DNA of 64,000 bases from Flavobacteriales bacterium (GTDB taxonomy: Bacteria > Bacteroidota > Bacteroidia > Flavobacteriales_F > PHOS-HE28): NCBI GenBank assembly GCA_016717305.1, contig JADKFY010000041.1:6608-70607 (forward strand). Direction: 5' to 3'. Below, piece after piece: positions 28,951 to 37,526 of this stretch (position 1 is its first letter; every line of letters begins with the position of its first letter). Below the pieces are notes generated by a model. The model was not told the DNA's origin. It did not search any database and saw nothing but the letters and a program-made list of their open reading frames with translations. Made by a program: the position numbers and the translations under genes.

Positions 28951-31900
28951 ATGAATCAAGCTCTTTCAATTGCTCTTGCACTCTTTGTCGCTACTCCGGT
29001 CATCGCGCATACGCACAGCGAAGGGGAAGCTCATCCCCAGACGAAGAACAGTTATTCCTTCGTGGAGAACCTAGGCCAGTGGCCCTCAGCCGTTCTCTTT
29101 CGCACCCATGTGAATGGTGCTGCCCTGTTCGTGGAAGAGAATTCATGGACATGGTCCAAATTGGAAGGATCCTCGGTGGACCAGATGCACGACATCGCAA
29201 TGCTTTCCAACACCGAGCGGGACTCACTTCGGTTCAATGGTCATGCGTGGCGGATGCAATTCGTTGGAGCATCAAAGGAACGACCAAAGGGGATGATCAA
29301 GTCCGACCACTACGAGAATTACTTCATGGGCAACGATCGCTCACGTTGGCGCGGCCATGTGGGTGCATACGGTGCATTGGAACAGAAAGAAGTATGGCCG
29401 GGCATCGATGTGTTGATGAAGACCATTGATGGCAACTTCAAATACGATGTGGTGCTTCATCCTGGAGCCAATAGGAATTTGGTCGCAATGGCCTATGAGG
29501 GATTGGAGGGCATGTCCATTGGGGAACAAGGCGAATTGCGCTTGAAGACAAGCGTTGGGGATGTGATGGAGCTGGCGCCGTTGGCCTTCTACGCCGATCA
29601 GGAAGGTGAGCGCATTCCATGCTTCTTCGTTTTGGAAGGCAGTACGGTACGTTTCGATTTTCCGAAGGGTTATGATGCCAAGCGTACGGTGGTGATCGAT
29701 CCCGTCCTTATTGCAGCAACCTATTCCGGAGCCACAGGATCGAGCAACTACGGACATTGCGCGACTTACGATGATGCCGGTAATATCTACACCGGTGCCC
29801 GCAACTTCGGGCCTACCTATCCGGCTACGTTGGGCGCTTTCCAGACCACGCCGGGTGGCGGCGGAACGGACATCTCACTAAGCAAGTACAACCCCGATGG
29901 CAGCGACTTGATATGGGCAGCGTATCTCGGTGGAAGCAGTGGGGAGAACCCGCACAGCCTTATCGTGAACGCATTGGGAGAACTCGTTGTTCTTGGTTCC
30001 ACGGATTCCGATGATTTTCCCGTAACGGTCGGGGCGTTCGATGAGGAACACAATGGAGATACTGATATCGCCTTGGTACATATCGCTGCCGATGGTTCAT
30101 CGTTGATCGGCTCTACCTACATCGGAAGCACTGGATCGGATGGCATCAACGACATGTATGCGAACTATGGGGAAGCATACAGAGGTGAAGTGTATTTGGA
30201 TACGGAGGGCAATATCCTCGTCGCATCATTCACAAGTTCGGCGGCTTTCCCGATGACTTCCGGTGCGTGGCAGCCCGAATTGGCAGGAGAGCAGGATGGC
30301 GTGTTGTTGAAAATGGATCCAACCTGTTCCCAAATGCTGGCCGCCACGTTCGTAGGAGGCTCCATGTCGGACAATGCAATGGGATTGAGGATCGCCCAGA
30401 ATGGCGATATCTACGTGATCGGCATTACCGAAAGCACGGATTTGATCTTCCCAAGCGGTGGGCTCATGAGCACGTATCAAGGTGGAGGTCGTGACGGTTA
30501 TGCCATACGCCTTACAAGTGATCTTTCGACCATTGTCGCCGGTACCTACTTCGGGACACCGGATTCCGACGGGGCGTATTTCATCGATACGGATACGGAC
30601 GACAACGTGTGGATCTTCGGGCAAAGTGATGGCGATGTTCCGATCTACCCAGTTGGAACCTATGGTTCCGCAGGTGAGATCTTCTTGGTGAAGCTCGCAC
30701 CACAGCTGAATGAAGCGTTGATCACCACGATGATCCCCGGTAATATGGCGCCAGTGGCCTTCTTGGTTGATGTGTGTAACCACGTCTATATATCAGGGTA
30801 CAATACAGGAGGAAGTTTGCCTACCACAGCAGATGCCCTTTATACCACCGGGGGGTTCTACCTCGCTGCATTTGATGTGGATATGACCAGTATCCTCTTC
30901 GGCAGTTTCTATGGTGGAAGCCACGTGGATGGCGGTACGAGCCGCTTCGACAAGAATGGGATCATTTATCAAGGTGTGTGTAGTGGAGGCAATAGCATGC
31001 AAAGCACCGATTGGGCTTGGCGGACCACCAACGCCATTTCATGGGATATCTCGGTGTTCAAGATCGATTTTGCCGTTGCCGGAGTGCAAGCGAATATCTA
31101 TTCCACCTCCACGACCGGCTGCGTTCCAGCGACGTTCACATTGAACGCGGTCGGCCAGGCCACATTGTTCACCTGGAACTTCAATGACGGATCACCATTG
31201 GCCACTGGGAACGAGGTGTCAATTACCTACGAAACACCTGGTGCTTATCTGGTAACATTGATCGGCACCGATCCCAATTCATGCAACCTTGCCGATACGA
31301 CCTACATCACGCTGAACGTTTATGACCCCAGCGAACTACTGGCCCAATTCAGGCCAACACCAGTGAGTAGTTGTGACGGTTACTTCCTTGAAGTGGAGAA
31401 TAGCTCTGTGGGTGGCACGCAGTACAATTGGAACTTCGGTGACGGGTCCAGCTCGGTCGCCTTCGAGCCTGTGCACGAGTACGCAGGTCCAGGTACCTAT
31501 ACGGTCTCCTTGGAAGTGCGCAATACGGTGTGCGCTGACACTGCCATGGTCGATCTTCCGATCACCTTCGTGGTTCCGCAGTTGCCTTTCGATCCACCAA
31601 CCCCGATCCCGCTATGTCCAGGAAGCAGTGCGGTCCTGTCGGCAGGTACAGGTTTCGATTCCTATGCATGGTCCACCGGAGGAAGTGGCAGTTCAATTAC
31701 CGTGGATGAGCCCGGATATTATCTGATAACGGTAACTGACGGTGCATGTGAGGCGCTGGATAGCATTCAAGCAATTGTGGCCCCGCTACACCCTCCAACG
31801 CCCGATGTTTACAAGTGTGCTGGATCAAGTGTTGCGATATCGCCCGGCTTCACTGTTTCTTCCATTCTGTGGTCCAACTCACAGACCGTACCCATTATCA

Positions 31901-32286
31901 ACGTCGAGGAGAACGGTCTCTACAGCTTCACGGGGGTGGATGGCGTAGGGTGCAATGTTACCGGCACCGTTCTGGTGATAGAAATACCCGTTACTCGCGG
32001 CGACAATTTCATTCCGAACGTGTTCACACCGAATAATGATCAGATGAACGACCAGTTCCAGATCGTGGGAGAAGGGTTGCAAGACTTCAGTATGGAGATC
32101 TATGACCGTTGGGGGTTGAAGATGTTCGAGACCATATCCCAGACCAACGGATGGAATGGAGGACTCGATAACACCCTTGCCTCTGCAGTGCCGGATGGTA
32201 CGTATTACTACATCATCACGTTCAAGGACCTCTGCAGTACGGAACCCATTACCACACATACCGGTCACGTGACCGTGCTGCGTTGA
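28951..32286 (+). CDS. T9SS-secreted DUF7948/SBBP-PKD protein with gliding-type C-terminal domain (paralog 2)
   Basis: A tandem paralog of the previous gene, 35 bases downstream, with the same architecture: signal peptide (MNQALSIALALFVATPVIA), DUF7948 (SFVENLGQWPSAVLFRTHV), SBBP repeats, two PKD domains (FTWNFNDGSPLATGNEV; YNWNFGDGSSSVAFEPVHEY), Ig-like segments, and a type B T9SS domain (FIPNVFTPNNDQMNDQFQI ... GHVTVLR). Long stretches such as SNYGHCATYD and ARNFGPTYPAT are shared with paralog 1, while the C-terminal Ig-like parts are the most divergent. Probably an adhesin or surface-layer component. Confidence 0.92.
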   Translation: MNQALSIALALFVATPVIAHTHSEGEAHPQTKNSYSFVENLGQWPSAVLFRTHVNGAALFVEENSWTWSKLEGSSVDQMHDIAMLSNTERDSLRFNGHAWRMQFVGASKERPKGMIKSDHYENYFMGNDRSRWRGHVGAYGALEQKEVWPGIDVLMKTIDGNFKYDVVLHPGANRNLVAMAYEGLEGMSIGEQGELRLKTSVGDVMELAPLAFYADQEGERIPCFFVLEGSTVRFDFPKGYDAKRTVVIDPVLIAATYSGATGSSNYGHCATYDDAGNIYTGARNFGPTYPATLGAFQTTPGGGGTDISLSKYNPDGSDLIWAAYLGGSSGENPHSLIVNALGELVVLGSTDSDDFPVTVGAFDEEHNGDTDIALVHIAADGSSLIGSTYIGSTGSDGINDMYANYGEAYRGEVYLDTEGNILVASFTSSAAFPMTSGAWQPELAGEQDGVLLKMDPTCSQMLAATFVGGSMSDNAMGLRIAQNGDIYVIGITESTDLIFPSGGLMSTYQGGGRDGYAIRLTSDLSTIVAGTYFGTPDSDGAYFIDTDTDDNVWIFGQSDGDVPIYPVGTYGSAGEIFLVKLAPQLNEALITTMIPGNMAPVAFLVDVCNHVYISGYNTGGSLPTTADALYTTGGFYLAAFDVDMTSILFGSFYGGSHVDGGTSRFDKNGIIYQGVCSGGNSMQSTDWAWRTTNAISWDISVFKIDFAVAGVQANIYSTSTTGCVPATFTLNAVGQATLFTWNFNDGSPLATGNEVSITYETPGAYLVTLIGTDPNSCNLADTTYITLNVYDPSELLAQFRPTPVSSCDGYFLEVENSSVGGTQYNWNFGDGSSSVAFEPVHEYAGPGTYTVSLEVRNTVCADTAMVDLPITFVVPQLPFDPPTPIPLCPGSSAVLSAGTGFDSYAWSTGGSGSSITVDEPGYYLITVTDGACEALDSIQAIVAPLHPPTPDVYKCAGSSVAISPGFTVSSILWSNSQTVPIINVEENGLYSFTGVDGVGCNVTGTVLVIEIPVTRGDNFIPNVFTPNNDQMNDQFQIVGEGLQDFSMEIYDRWGLKMFETISQTNGWNGGLDNTLASAVPDGTYYYIITFKDLCSTEPITTHTGHVTVLR

Positions 32287-32335
32287 GCTTCTGCTGGTAT
32301 TGTCCAAGCTCAGGACCGAAGGGCGTTTGAACCTA

Positions 32336-35194
32336 TTACCGAACACCCAGGTGGTGTCCAGTATAGCTCGTCGCGATCTGTTCGATCCCCTCTGGAGGAC
32401 CTTCATAGAGCACGTTACCACCACCTTCACCGCCTTCCGGGCCAAGGTCGATCAGATGGTCCGCACATTTGATCACCTCCGTATTGTGTTCGATCACCAA
32501 CACACTGTGGCCGTTCGCCAGCAACATGTCGAAGGCCTTCAACAGCTTTGCGATGTCGTGGAAGTGTAGTCCCGTGGTCGGTTCGTCGAAGATGAAGAGG
32601 GTTGGCTTTTCATCCTGGCCTTTCGTTAGGAAACTCGCCAGTTTGATGCGTTGCGCCTCCCCGCCGGACAGCGTGCTACTGCTTTGGCCCAATTTCACAT
32701 AACCCAAACCGGTTTCCTGGAGCGGTAACAGTTTATTCACGATGCGTTGAAGGATCGGCTTATCCTTCATTTCTGCTTGGAAGAACGCGATGCCATCATC
32801 CACCGTCATGTCCAAGAGATCGGAAACATCCTTGCCGGCGAATTTCACCTCCAGGATCTCCTCCTTGAACCGTTTGCCATGGCACTCCTCGCAGGTGAGG
32901 TTGATGTTGGCCATGAATTGCATTTCGATGTGTACTTCACCTTCGCCTTGGCATACTTCGCAACGGCCTCCATCCACGTTAAAGCTGAAGAACGCCGGTT
33001 TGTAGCCACGCGCTTTGCTCAACGGCAGTTCGCTGTAGAACGAGCGGATCTCATCCCATGCCTTCACATAGGTGACCGGATTGCTGCGCGAACTGCGGCC
33101 GATCGGGTTCTGGTCCACCAATTCCACCGCACGAATGCGATGCAGGTCGCCCGTCAAGGAACTGAAGTCGCCAGGCCGCTCGCTAAAGCCGTCCAGTTCG
33201 CGCTTCAAAGCAGGGTAGAGGATGCGCTTCACCAAGGTGGTCTTGCCACTACCGCTTACTCCGGTCACGACCGTAAGGATGTGAAGCGGAAAGGCCACAT
33301 CGATATTTTTCAAATTGTGTTCTCGCGCTCCGTGCAACACCAGCTTATCCTTGACCGGTCGGCGTTTTTCCGGTACCGGGATCTGTTCACGGCCGGTTAG
33401 GTAACGCGCTGTGAGGCTGTCACTCTTCACCAGATCGGCATGGGTTCCACTGAAGACCACTTCGCCTCCGTGGCTACCCGCCATGGGGCCCATGTCGATG
33501 ATGTGGTCCGCCGCGCGCATCACCTCTTCATCGTGCTCTACAACGATGACCGTGTTACCTAGGTCGCGCAATTGTTTCAAAACCTCGATCAAGGCCAAGG
33601 TGTCACGTGGGTGAAGACCGATGCTGGGCTCATCAAGAATGTACATACTGCCCACCAAACTGCTGCCCAACGAGGTGGCCAGATCGATCCGCTGCGTTTC
33701 TCCACCGCTCAAAGTGTTGCTCCTGCGCTCCAGAGTTAGATAGCCAACGCCCACATCATGGAGATAGCGTAGCCTGTTCCGGATCTCCTTCAACAAACGC
33801 GATGCGATCCGTTCATCCTGTGCGTCAAGTTCCAGTTCATTGAAGAACGTTAGGCACTTTGTGATCGGTAATGCGGCGAGCTCCGTGATGTCCTTGCCCG
33901 CTATTTTCACATAACGTGCTTCGGGTCTTAATCGCGTGCCATTGCACACAGGACATTTGGTCTTGCCACGGTAGCGGCTGGCCAACACCCTGTATTGGAT
34001 CTTGTAGCTCTTCTCTTCTACGTATTTGAAGAAGCGGTCGATCCCCGAAACGCCTTTCGTTCCTTTCCAAAGCAGGTCCTTTTGCTCTTCCGAAAGTTCG
34101 TTGTATGGCCTGTGTAAAGGGAAATCAAGTCTAGCGGTGTGTTGGATGAAGTCGTTCTTCCATTCGCTCAACTTCTCTCCTCGCCAAGGTGCAACGGCAT
34201 CGTCATACACGCTCAAGCCCTTGTTCGGGATCACCAGGTCGCGGTCTATACCGATCACATTGCCGTGACCTTCACATTTGGGACAAGCACCCAACGGGTC
34301 GTTGAAGCTGAAGAGATTTGGGCTTGGTTCTTCGAACGTGATCCCGTCCAGTTCGAACCGATCACTGAAGCCCATTTGGAGCTCTTTCCCGCTGGCGTCC
34401 TCGCCCAACAGGATCAATTCACCCTGCCCCTCGAAGAAACCGGTTTCGGCACTATCGGCTGCACGACTCTCGTTCTCCTCGTCCCCTGGGGTCACAGAAA
34501 GTCGATCCAGAACGAGGAACCACGTGCCTTTGCGCGCTTTCTTCTCCGCCAAGAGATCTTCCAACCGGTGGACATCCGTGCCATCGTGCACGCGTGCAAA
34601 TCCTTGTTGGTGCAACACATCAAAATGCTGCTGCAAGGTGCGCCCCGTTGGAACCTTCAAAGGCGCAAGCATGAGCACCTTACTTCCTTCCGGATAGCTG
34701 TTCACTCCGGCCACCACGTCTTCGATGCCGTCGCGCTTCACCTCTTGGCCACTTACCGGTGAAAGGGTGTGTCCAGCACGAGCGAACAACAATTTCAAAT
34801 GGTCGTAGACCTCCGTACTCGTACCAACCGTGCTACGCGGATTGCTGGTTAGTACTTTTTGCTCGATGGCGATCGCTGGGCTGATCCCGATGATCTTGTC
34901 CACATCCGGTTTCTCTAGTCTCCCCAAGAACTGACGTGCATAGCTGCTCAAGCTTTCCACATAACGGCGCTGACCCTCGGCATACAACGTATCAAAGGCC
35001 AAGCTGCTTTTGCCACTACCGCTCAACCCTGTGATCACCACCAGTTTACCGCGAGGTATGTCCACACTGATGTTCTTCAGGTTGTGGACACGCGCACCCA
35101 GCACACGGATAAAGCCCTTTGCGGCCTTACTTGGTGATGGGGACTGGCCGCGTTGGCCAGTAGAGGTGGGGATTATGGTACGGGAGTTCGCCAA
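32336..35194 (-). CDS. uvrA: Excinuclease ABC subunit A
   Basis: Damage-recognition ATPase of nucleotide excision repair, 952 residues. Two ABC ATPase modules are complete: N-terminal Walker A GLSGSGKSSLAFDTL and signature LSGGETQRIDLAT with ILDEPSIGLH; C-terminal GVSGSGKTTLVK, signature LSGGEAQRIKLAS and IFDEPTTGLH. Zinc modules are seen as CPVCNGTRL (first) and CEVCQGEGEVHIEMQF with CEECHGKRF (second). It carries a roughly 25-residue N-terminal extension before IRVLGARVHNLKN. A -7 box (35202-35209, minus strand) lies so close that the transcript would be nearly leaderless. Confidence 0.97.
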   Translation of the reverse strand: MANSRTIIPTSTGQRGQSPSPSKAAKGFIRVLGARVHNLKNISVDIPRGKLVVITGLSGSGKSSLAFDTLYAEGQRRYVESLSSYARQFLGRLEKPDVDKIIGISPAIAIEQKVLTSNPRSTVGTSTEVYDHLKLLFARAGHTLSPVSGQEVKRDGIEDVVAGVNSYPEGSKVLMLAPLKVPTGRTLQQHFDVLHQQGFARVHDGTDVHRLEDLLAEKKARKGTWFLVLDRLSVTPGDEENESRAADSAETGFFEGQGELILLGEDASGKELQMGFSDRFELDGITFEEPSPNLFSFNDPLGACPKCEGHGNVIGIDRDLVIPNKGLSVYDDAVAPWRGEKLSEWKNDFIQHTARLDFPLHRPYNELSEEQKDLLWKGTKGVSGIDRFFKYVEEKSYKIQYRVLASRYRGKTKCPVCNGTRLRPEARYVKIAGKDITELAALPITKCLTFFNELELDAQDERIASRLLKEIRNRLRYLHDVGVGYLTLERRSNTLSGGETQRIDLATSLGSSLVGSMYILDEPSIGLHPRDTLALIEVLKQLRDLGNTVIVVEHDEEVMRAADHIIDMGPMAGSHGGEVVFSGTHADLVKSDSLTARYLTGREQIPVPEKRRPVKDKLVLHGAREHNLKNIDVAFPLHILTVVTGVSGSGKTTLVKRILYPALKRELDGFSERPGDFSSLTGDLHRIRAVELVDQNPIGRSSRSNPVTYVKAWDEIRSFYSELPLSKARGYKPAFFSFNVDGGRCEVCQGEGEVHIEMQFMANINLTCEECHGKRFKEEILEVKFAGKDVSDLLDMTVDDGIAFFQAEMKDKPILQRIVNKLLPLQETGLGYVKLGQSSSTLSGGEAQRIKLASFLTKGQDEKPTLFIFDEPTTGLHFHDIAKLLKAFDMLLANGHSVLVIEHNTEVIKCADHLIDLGPEGGEGGGNVLYEGPPEGIEQIATSYTGHHLGVR

Positions 35195-35201
35195 GGGGGC
35201 G

Positions 35202-35209
35202 CAAATTTA
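35202..35209 (-). promoter_or_regulatory. uvrA: -7 box (TAAATTTG) of uvrA
   Basis: An exact TAnnTTTG match on the minus strand, ending 8 bases before the uvrA ATG. Initiation 5-8 bases downstream would leave almost no leader. Confidence 0.5.
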
Positions 35210-35279
35210 GCCTTAAGCAGAGCAGGAATGAAGATCCTTATTGACCTCCCGATCGGGGTGCGGTGCTTTTGGGCCAAGC

Positions 35280-35316
35280 ACCGGTCCGTTCACCTTGGAC
35301 CGGTTTCCTATCTTTG
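35280..35316 (+). promoter_or_regulatory. Candidate regulated promoter for the ECF sigma gene (dyad plus -7 box)
   Basis: The arms ACCGGTCC (35280-35287) and GGACCGGT (35297-35304) are perfect inverses. They are followed 4 bases later by TATCTTTG (35309-35316), an exact Bacteroidota -7 box. The dyad covers the spacer and -33 area, a normal operator position. Confidence 0.45.
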
Positions 35317-35502
35317 CAATGTCGCCATGGAAAAGTTTGGAGAGGGCGCACAATGATCCGGGTCAAGGCAACGTTTGCACTCCGGATAGCGTCTACCTCC
35401 CAATAGCCACCTTGGCATTCATCTCACCGAGCACCTAAAACACTACGGCATAGCTAGGACCATTACCCGTTTGTTTCGATCCGTTAAGGACCTAAAACCG
35501 GA

Positions 35503-36099
35503 ATGTCCATGCTTACCAAAGTGCTCAACGACCAAGAACTTGTGCGTCAATACCTCGAAGGCAATGAAAAGGCCTTTGAACTATTGCTGGCCCGCCATAA
35601 GCGGAAAGTCTGGTCCCACATCTATCTGCTCGTTCGCGATCGCGAGTTGACCGAGGACTTGTTCCAGGACACGTTCATCAAGGTGGTCCATACCTTGAAG
35701 AGCACCAATAAATACAACGAGGAAGGCAAATTCCTTCCTTGGGTCATGCGGATCGCCCACAACTTGGTGATCGACCATTTCCGCCGCGTAAAGAAGATGC
35801 CTTTGACGCGGAGTAAGGACGACCACGATGTGTTCGCCACACTTTGCCAAACCGATAAGAACGTGGAACAGCGCATGGTGAACGTGCAGATCGATGCGGA
35901 TGTGCGCAAGCTGATCGATACGCTACCACCTGAACAACGAGATGTGGTCATGATGCGGACCTACCTGAGCATGAGCTTCAAGGAGATCGCGGACCATACC
36001 GATGTGAGCATCAACACCGCATTGGGCCGTATGCGCTACGCCTTGATCAATATGCGCCGCATGATCAAAGAGAACGAGATGGTATTGGAAAGAGCATAG
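35503..36099 (+). CDS. RNA polymerase ECF-type sigma factor (sigma-70 family)
   Basis: A 198-residue sigma factor with sigma2 (LVRQYLEGNEKAFELLLARH, then VRDRELTEDLFQDTFIKVV) and sigma4 (LPPEQRDVVMMRTYLSMSFKEIADHTDVSINTALGRMRYAL). The linker is short and no anti-sigma gene follows, unlike most SusCD-linked ECF factors. This resembles the conserved stand-alone ECF of Bacteroidota, whose target genes are not predictable here. An ATG two codons later is an alternative start. A small conserved-looking ORF (36260) follows. Confidence 0.92.
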   Translation: MSMLTKVLNDQELVRQYLEGNEKAFELLLARHKRKVWSHIYLLVRDRELTEDLFQDTFIKVVHTLKSTNKYNEEGKFLPWVMRIAHNLVIDHFRRVKKMPLTRSKDDHDVFATLCQTDKNVEQRMVNVQIDADVRKLIDTLPPEQRDVVMMRTYLSMSFKEIADHTDVSINTALGRMRYALINMRRMIKENEMVLERA

Positions 36100-36117
36100 G
36101 TGATCGATAATTTGGGA

Positions 36118-36169
36118 AATGTGGAAGTGCGGCGATGCTGCATCTCCACATTTTCTCATTTCCGCACTT
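36118..36169 (+). promoter_or_regulatory. Interleaved inverted repeats (possible attenuator/pseudoknot) after the sigma gene
   Basis: AATGTGG (36118-36124) pairs with CCACATT (36146-36152), and AAGTGCGG (36125-36132) pairs with CCGCACTT (36162-36169). The two helices interleave, so the RNA can form either alternative hairpins or a pseudoknot. Located between the sigma stop and the 57-aa ORF. Confidence 0.4.
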
Positions 36170-36259
36170 GCTCAATAGGGTCGATTTTTCCGCACCCACA
36201 CAATACGGGGTATAAGGGCCGCGTTGACCAGACATTGATAACAACCTTACCCTCCATTA

Positions 36260-36433
36260 ATGGCAAATTCTACCCTTCGCAAGAAGAACACGCGTAACAC
36301 CGGAAAACCCATGATCACCAAACCTTCCATGGGTCCGCGCGAAGCCTCGATCCAGTTCATTCTCGGTTACTCCCGAGCATTGCGTGTTGTGGATGCCCCG
36401 CCGATCGGGCAAGTGGATATCATCCTGAATTAG
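36260..36433 (+). CDS. Small hypothetical protein (57 aa) downstream of the ECF sigma gene
   Basis: An ATG-to-TAG frame of 57 residues, basic N-terminus (MANSTLRKKNTRNTGKP) and a compact C-terminus (ASIQFILGYSRALRVVDAP, ending GQVDIILN). I recall similar 'ILxYSKAL ... ILN' small proteins in Bacteroidota, sometimes behind sigma or housekeeping genes, but cannot name the family. No signal peptide. Coding likelihood rests on that resemblance, its location and good codon usage. It could be a small regulator of the sigma factor. Confidence 0.55.
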   Translation: MANSTLRKKNTRNTGKPMITKPSMGPREASIQFILGYSRALRVVDAPPIGQVDIILN

Positions 36434-36450
36434 GTTTTAACGGGTAAAGA

Positions 36451-36510
36451 GTACAGGGTATGGAGTACCTAGTATCGCTCCGTGCGTACTAGGTACTCCA
36501 TACCCTGTAC
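36451..36510. repeat. Perfect 24-bp inverted repeat (12-nt loop), convergent intergenic
   Basis: Arms 36451-36474 and 36487-36510 are exact reverse complements. It lies between the 57-aa ORF (plus strand) and the desaturase (minus strand), both of which end here. It could act as a bidirectional terminator, but neither side has a clear T-run and 24 bp is longer than needed, so a mobile palindrome or MITE remnant is also possible. Confidence 0.75.
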
Positions 36511-36521
36511 CGATACTACAA

Positions 36522-37517
36522 CTACCCCTTCCAACCCATCTCCCGGAACCCGATCATCTTGCCCTTAACGGGATCCCAGACCTTCAAACGGAGGCAACGG
36601 ATCATTTCACCGGGCATCAAGGAGGTGGTCTTCGCCATCTGTAATTCGGGTATGGAACGCAATACCTCCGGCAAGCGGTAGAACGGAATTCGCGCATTCA
36701 GGTGGTGGATATGGTGGTAGCCGATGTTGCCAGTGAACCAATGCATCAAACGGCTCATACGCATGTAGCTACTGCTTCCCAATGCCGCGTTCACATAGCT
36801 CCATCCTTCCTTTTCTGCGAAGGTGGCCGAAGGGAAGTTATGCTGGGCATAGAACAGGTAGGCACCCAATCCCAAGGAGATCATCGCTGGGGCAATAAAG
36901 CCGAGCCAAAACGCCGTCCAGCCAAGCAGCCAGATGATCAGAATTCCCATCCCGATATGTATCCCGATGGCGAGCAGTGAATCCCAATGTTTGCTACGGT
37001 TGTTCATGAATGATCGGACGCACATGCCATAGAAGAAAACGAACACGTATCCGAATGCGATCGTAAGCGGGTGTCGGATGAACAGGTAGACCGCCCGCTC
37101 CTTTTTGGTGAATGTATTGAACTTCTCGACCGTTACGATCGGGTAACTTCCGATACTACTGGTGTACAGCTTACTGTTATGGGTATGATGATGGTCGTGG
37201 CTGCGCTTCCAAATGCTGGACGGGGCCAGGATGAAAATGCCCCAAATGGTCATCAGGACATCCGCCAATTTGGAGTTCTGTAGGATCGCCTTGTGCTGGT
37301 GATCGTGGTAGATGATGAACATCCGGGCGATGGTCAAGCCGGCCAGTATGCTGAAGATGATCTTCAACCAAAGTGGAGTGGTAGGCCAGAATATGCCAAA
37401 ATACCAACCGGCCAGCAGCACACCGGTGGATACCAAGTGCCACCAACTCTTCCAACGCACTTCTTTTGCGTAGGGCTTGGTGGCCAGGATCAGTTCTTTC
37501 TCAGTTCTCGCGTCCAT
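36522..37517 (-). CDS. Fatty acid desaturase family protein (membrane di-iron)
   Basis: A 331-residue integral membrane enzyme. The three His clusters of acyl-lipid desaturases or beta-carotene-hydroxylase-like enzymes are present: HDHQHKA, HDHHHTHN and HIHHLNAR (plus YHHIHH). Four or so transmembrane helices lie between. It would insert a double bond or hydroxyl group into a lipid using O2 and an electron donor. It sits 9 bases downstream of the LpxL-type acyltransferase, so the two may jointly shape membrane lipids. Confidence 0.88.
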   Translation of the reverse strand: MDARTEKELILATKPYAKEVRWKSWWHLVSTGVLLAGWYFGIFWPTTPLWLKIIFSILAGLTIARMFIIYHDHQHKAILQNSKLADVLMTIWGIFILAPSSIWKRSHDHHHTHNSKLYTSSIGSYPIVTVEKFNTFTKKERAVYLFIRHPLTIAFGYVFVFFYGMCVRSFMNNRSKHWDSLLAIGIHIGMGILIIWLLGWTAFWLGFIAPAMISLGLGAYLFYAQHNFPSATFAEKEGWSYVNAALGSSSYMRMSRLMHWFTGNIGYHHIHHLNARIPFYRLPEVLRSIPELQMAKTTSLMPGEMIRCLRLKVWDPVKGKMIGFREMGWKG

Positions 37518-37526
37518 GTATCTACT

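Larger units (their letters stand above)
35195..35502. other. 308-bp divergent intergenic region uvrA / ECF sigma
   Basis: No gene is supported. It holds the uvrA -7 box, a short hairpin (35262-35282, arms GGTGCTT/AAGCACC), a perfect 8-bp inverted repeat ACCGGTCC/GGACCGGT (35280-35304) and a TATCTTTG box (35309-35316). From there a leader of about 180 bases reaches the sigma factor. Confidence 0.6.

Noticed and set aside
25547..32286. The SBBP repeats as a CRISPR or DNA-level tandem repeat
   Set aside because: Repeats are at protein level, irregular in DNA and spacing, with no fixed-length spacers.
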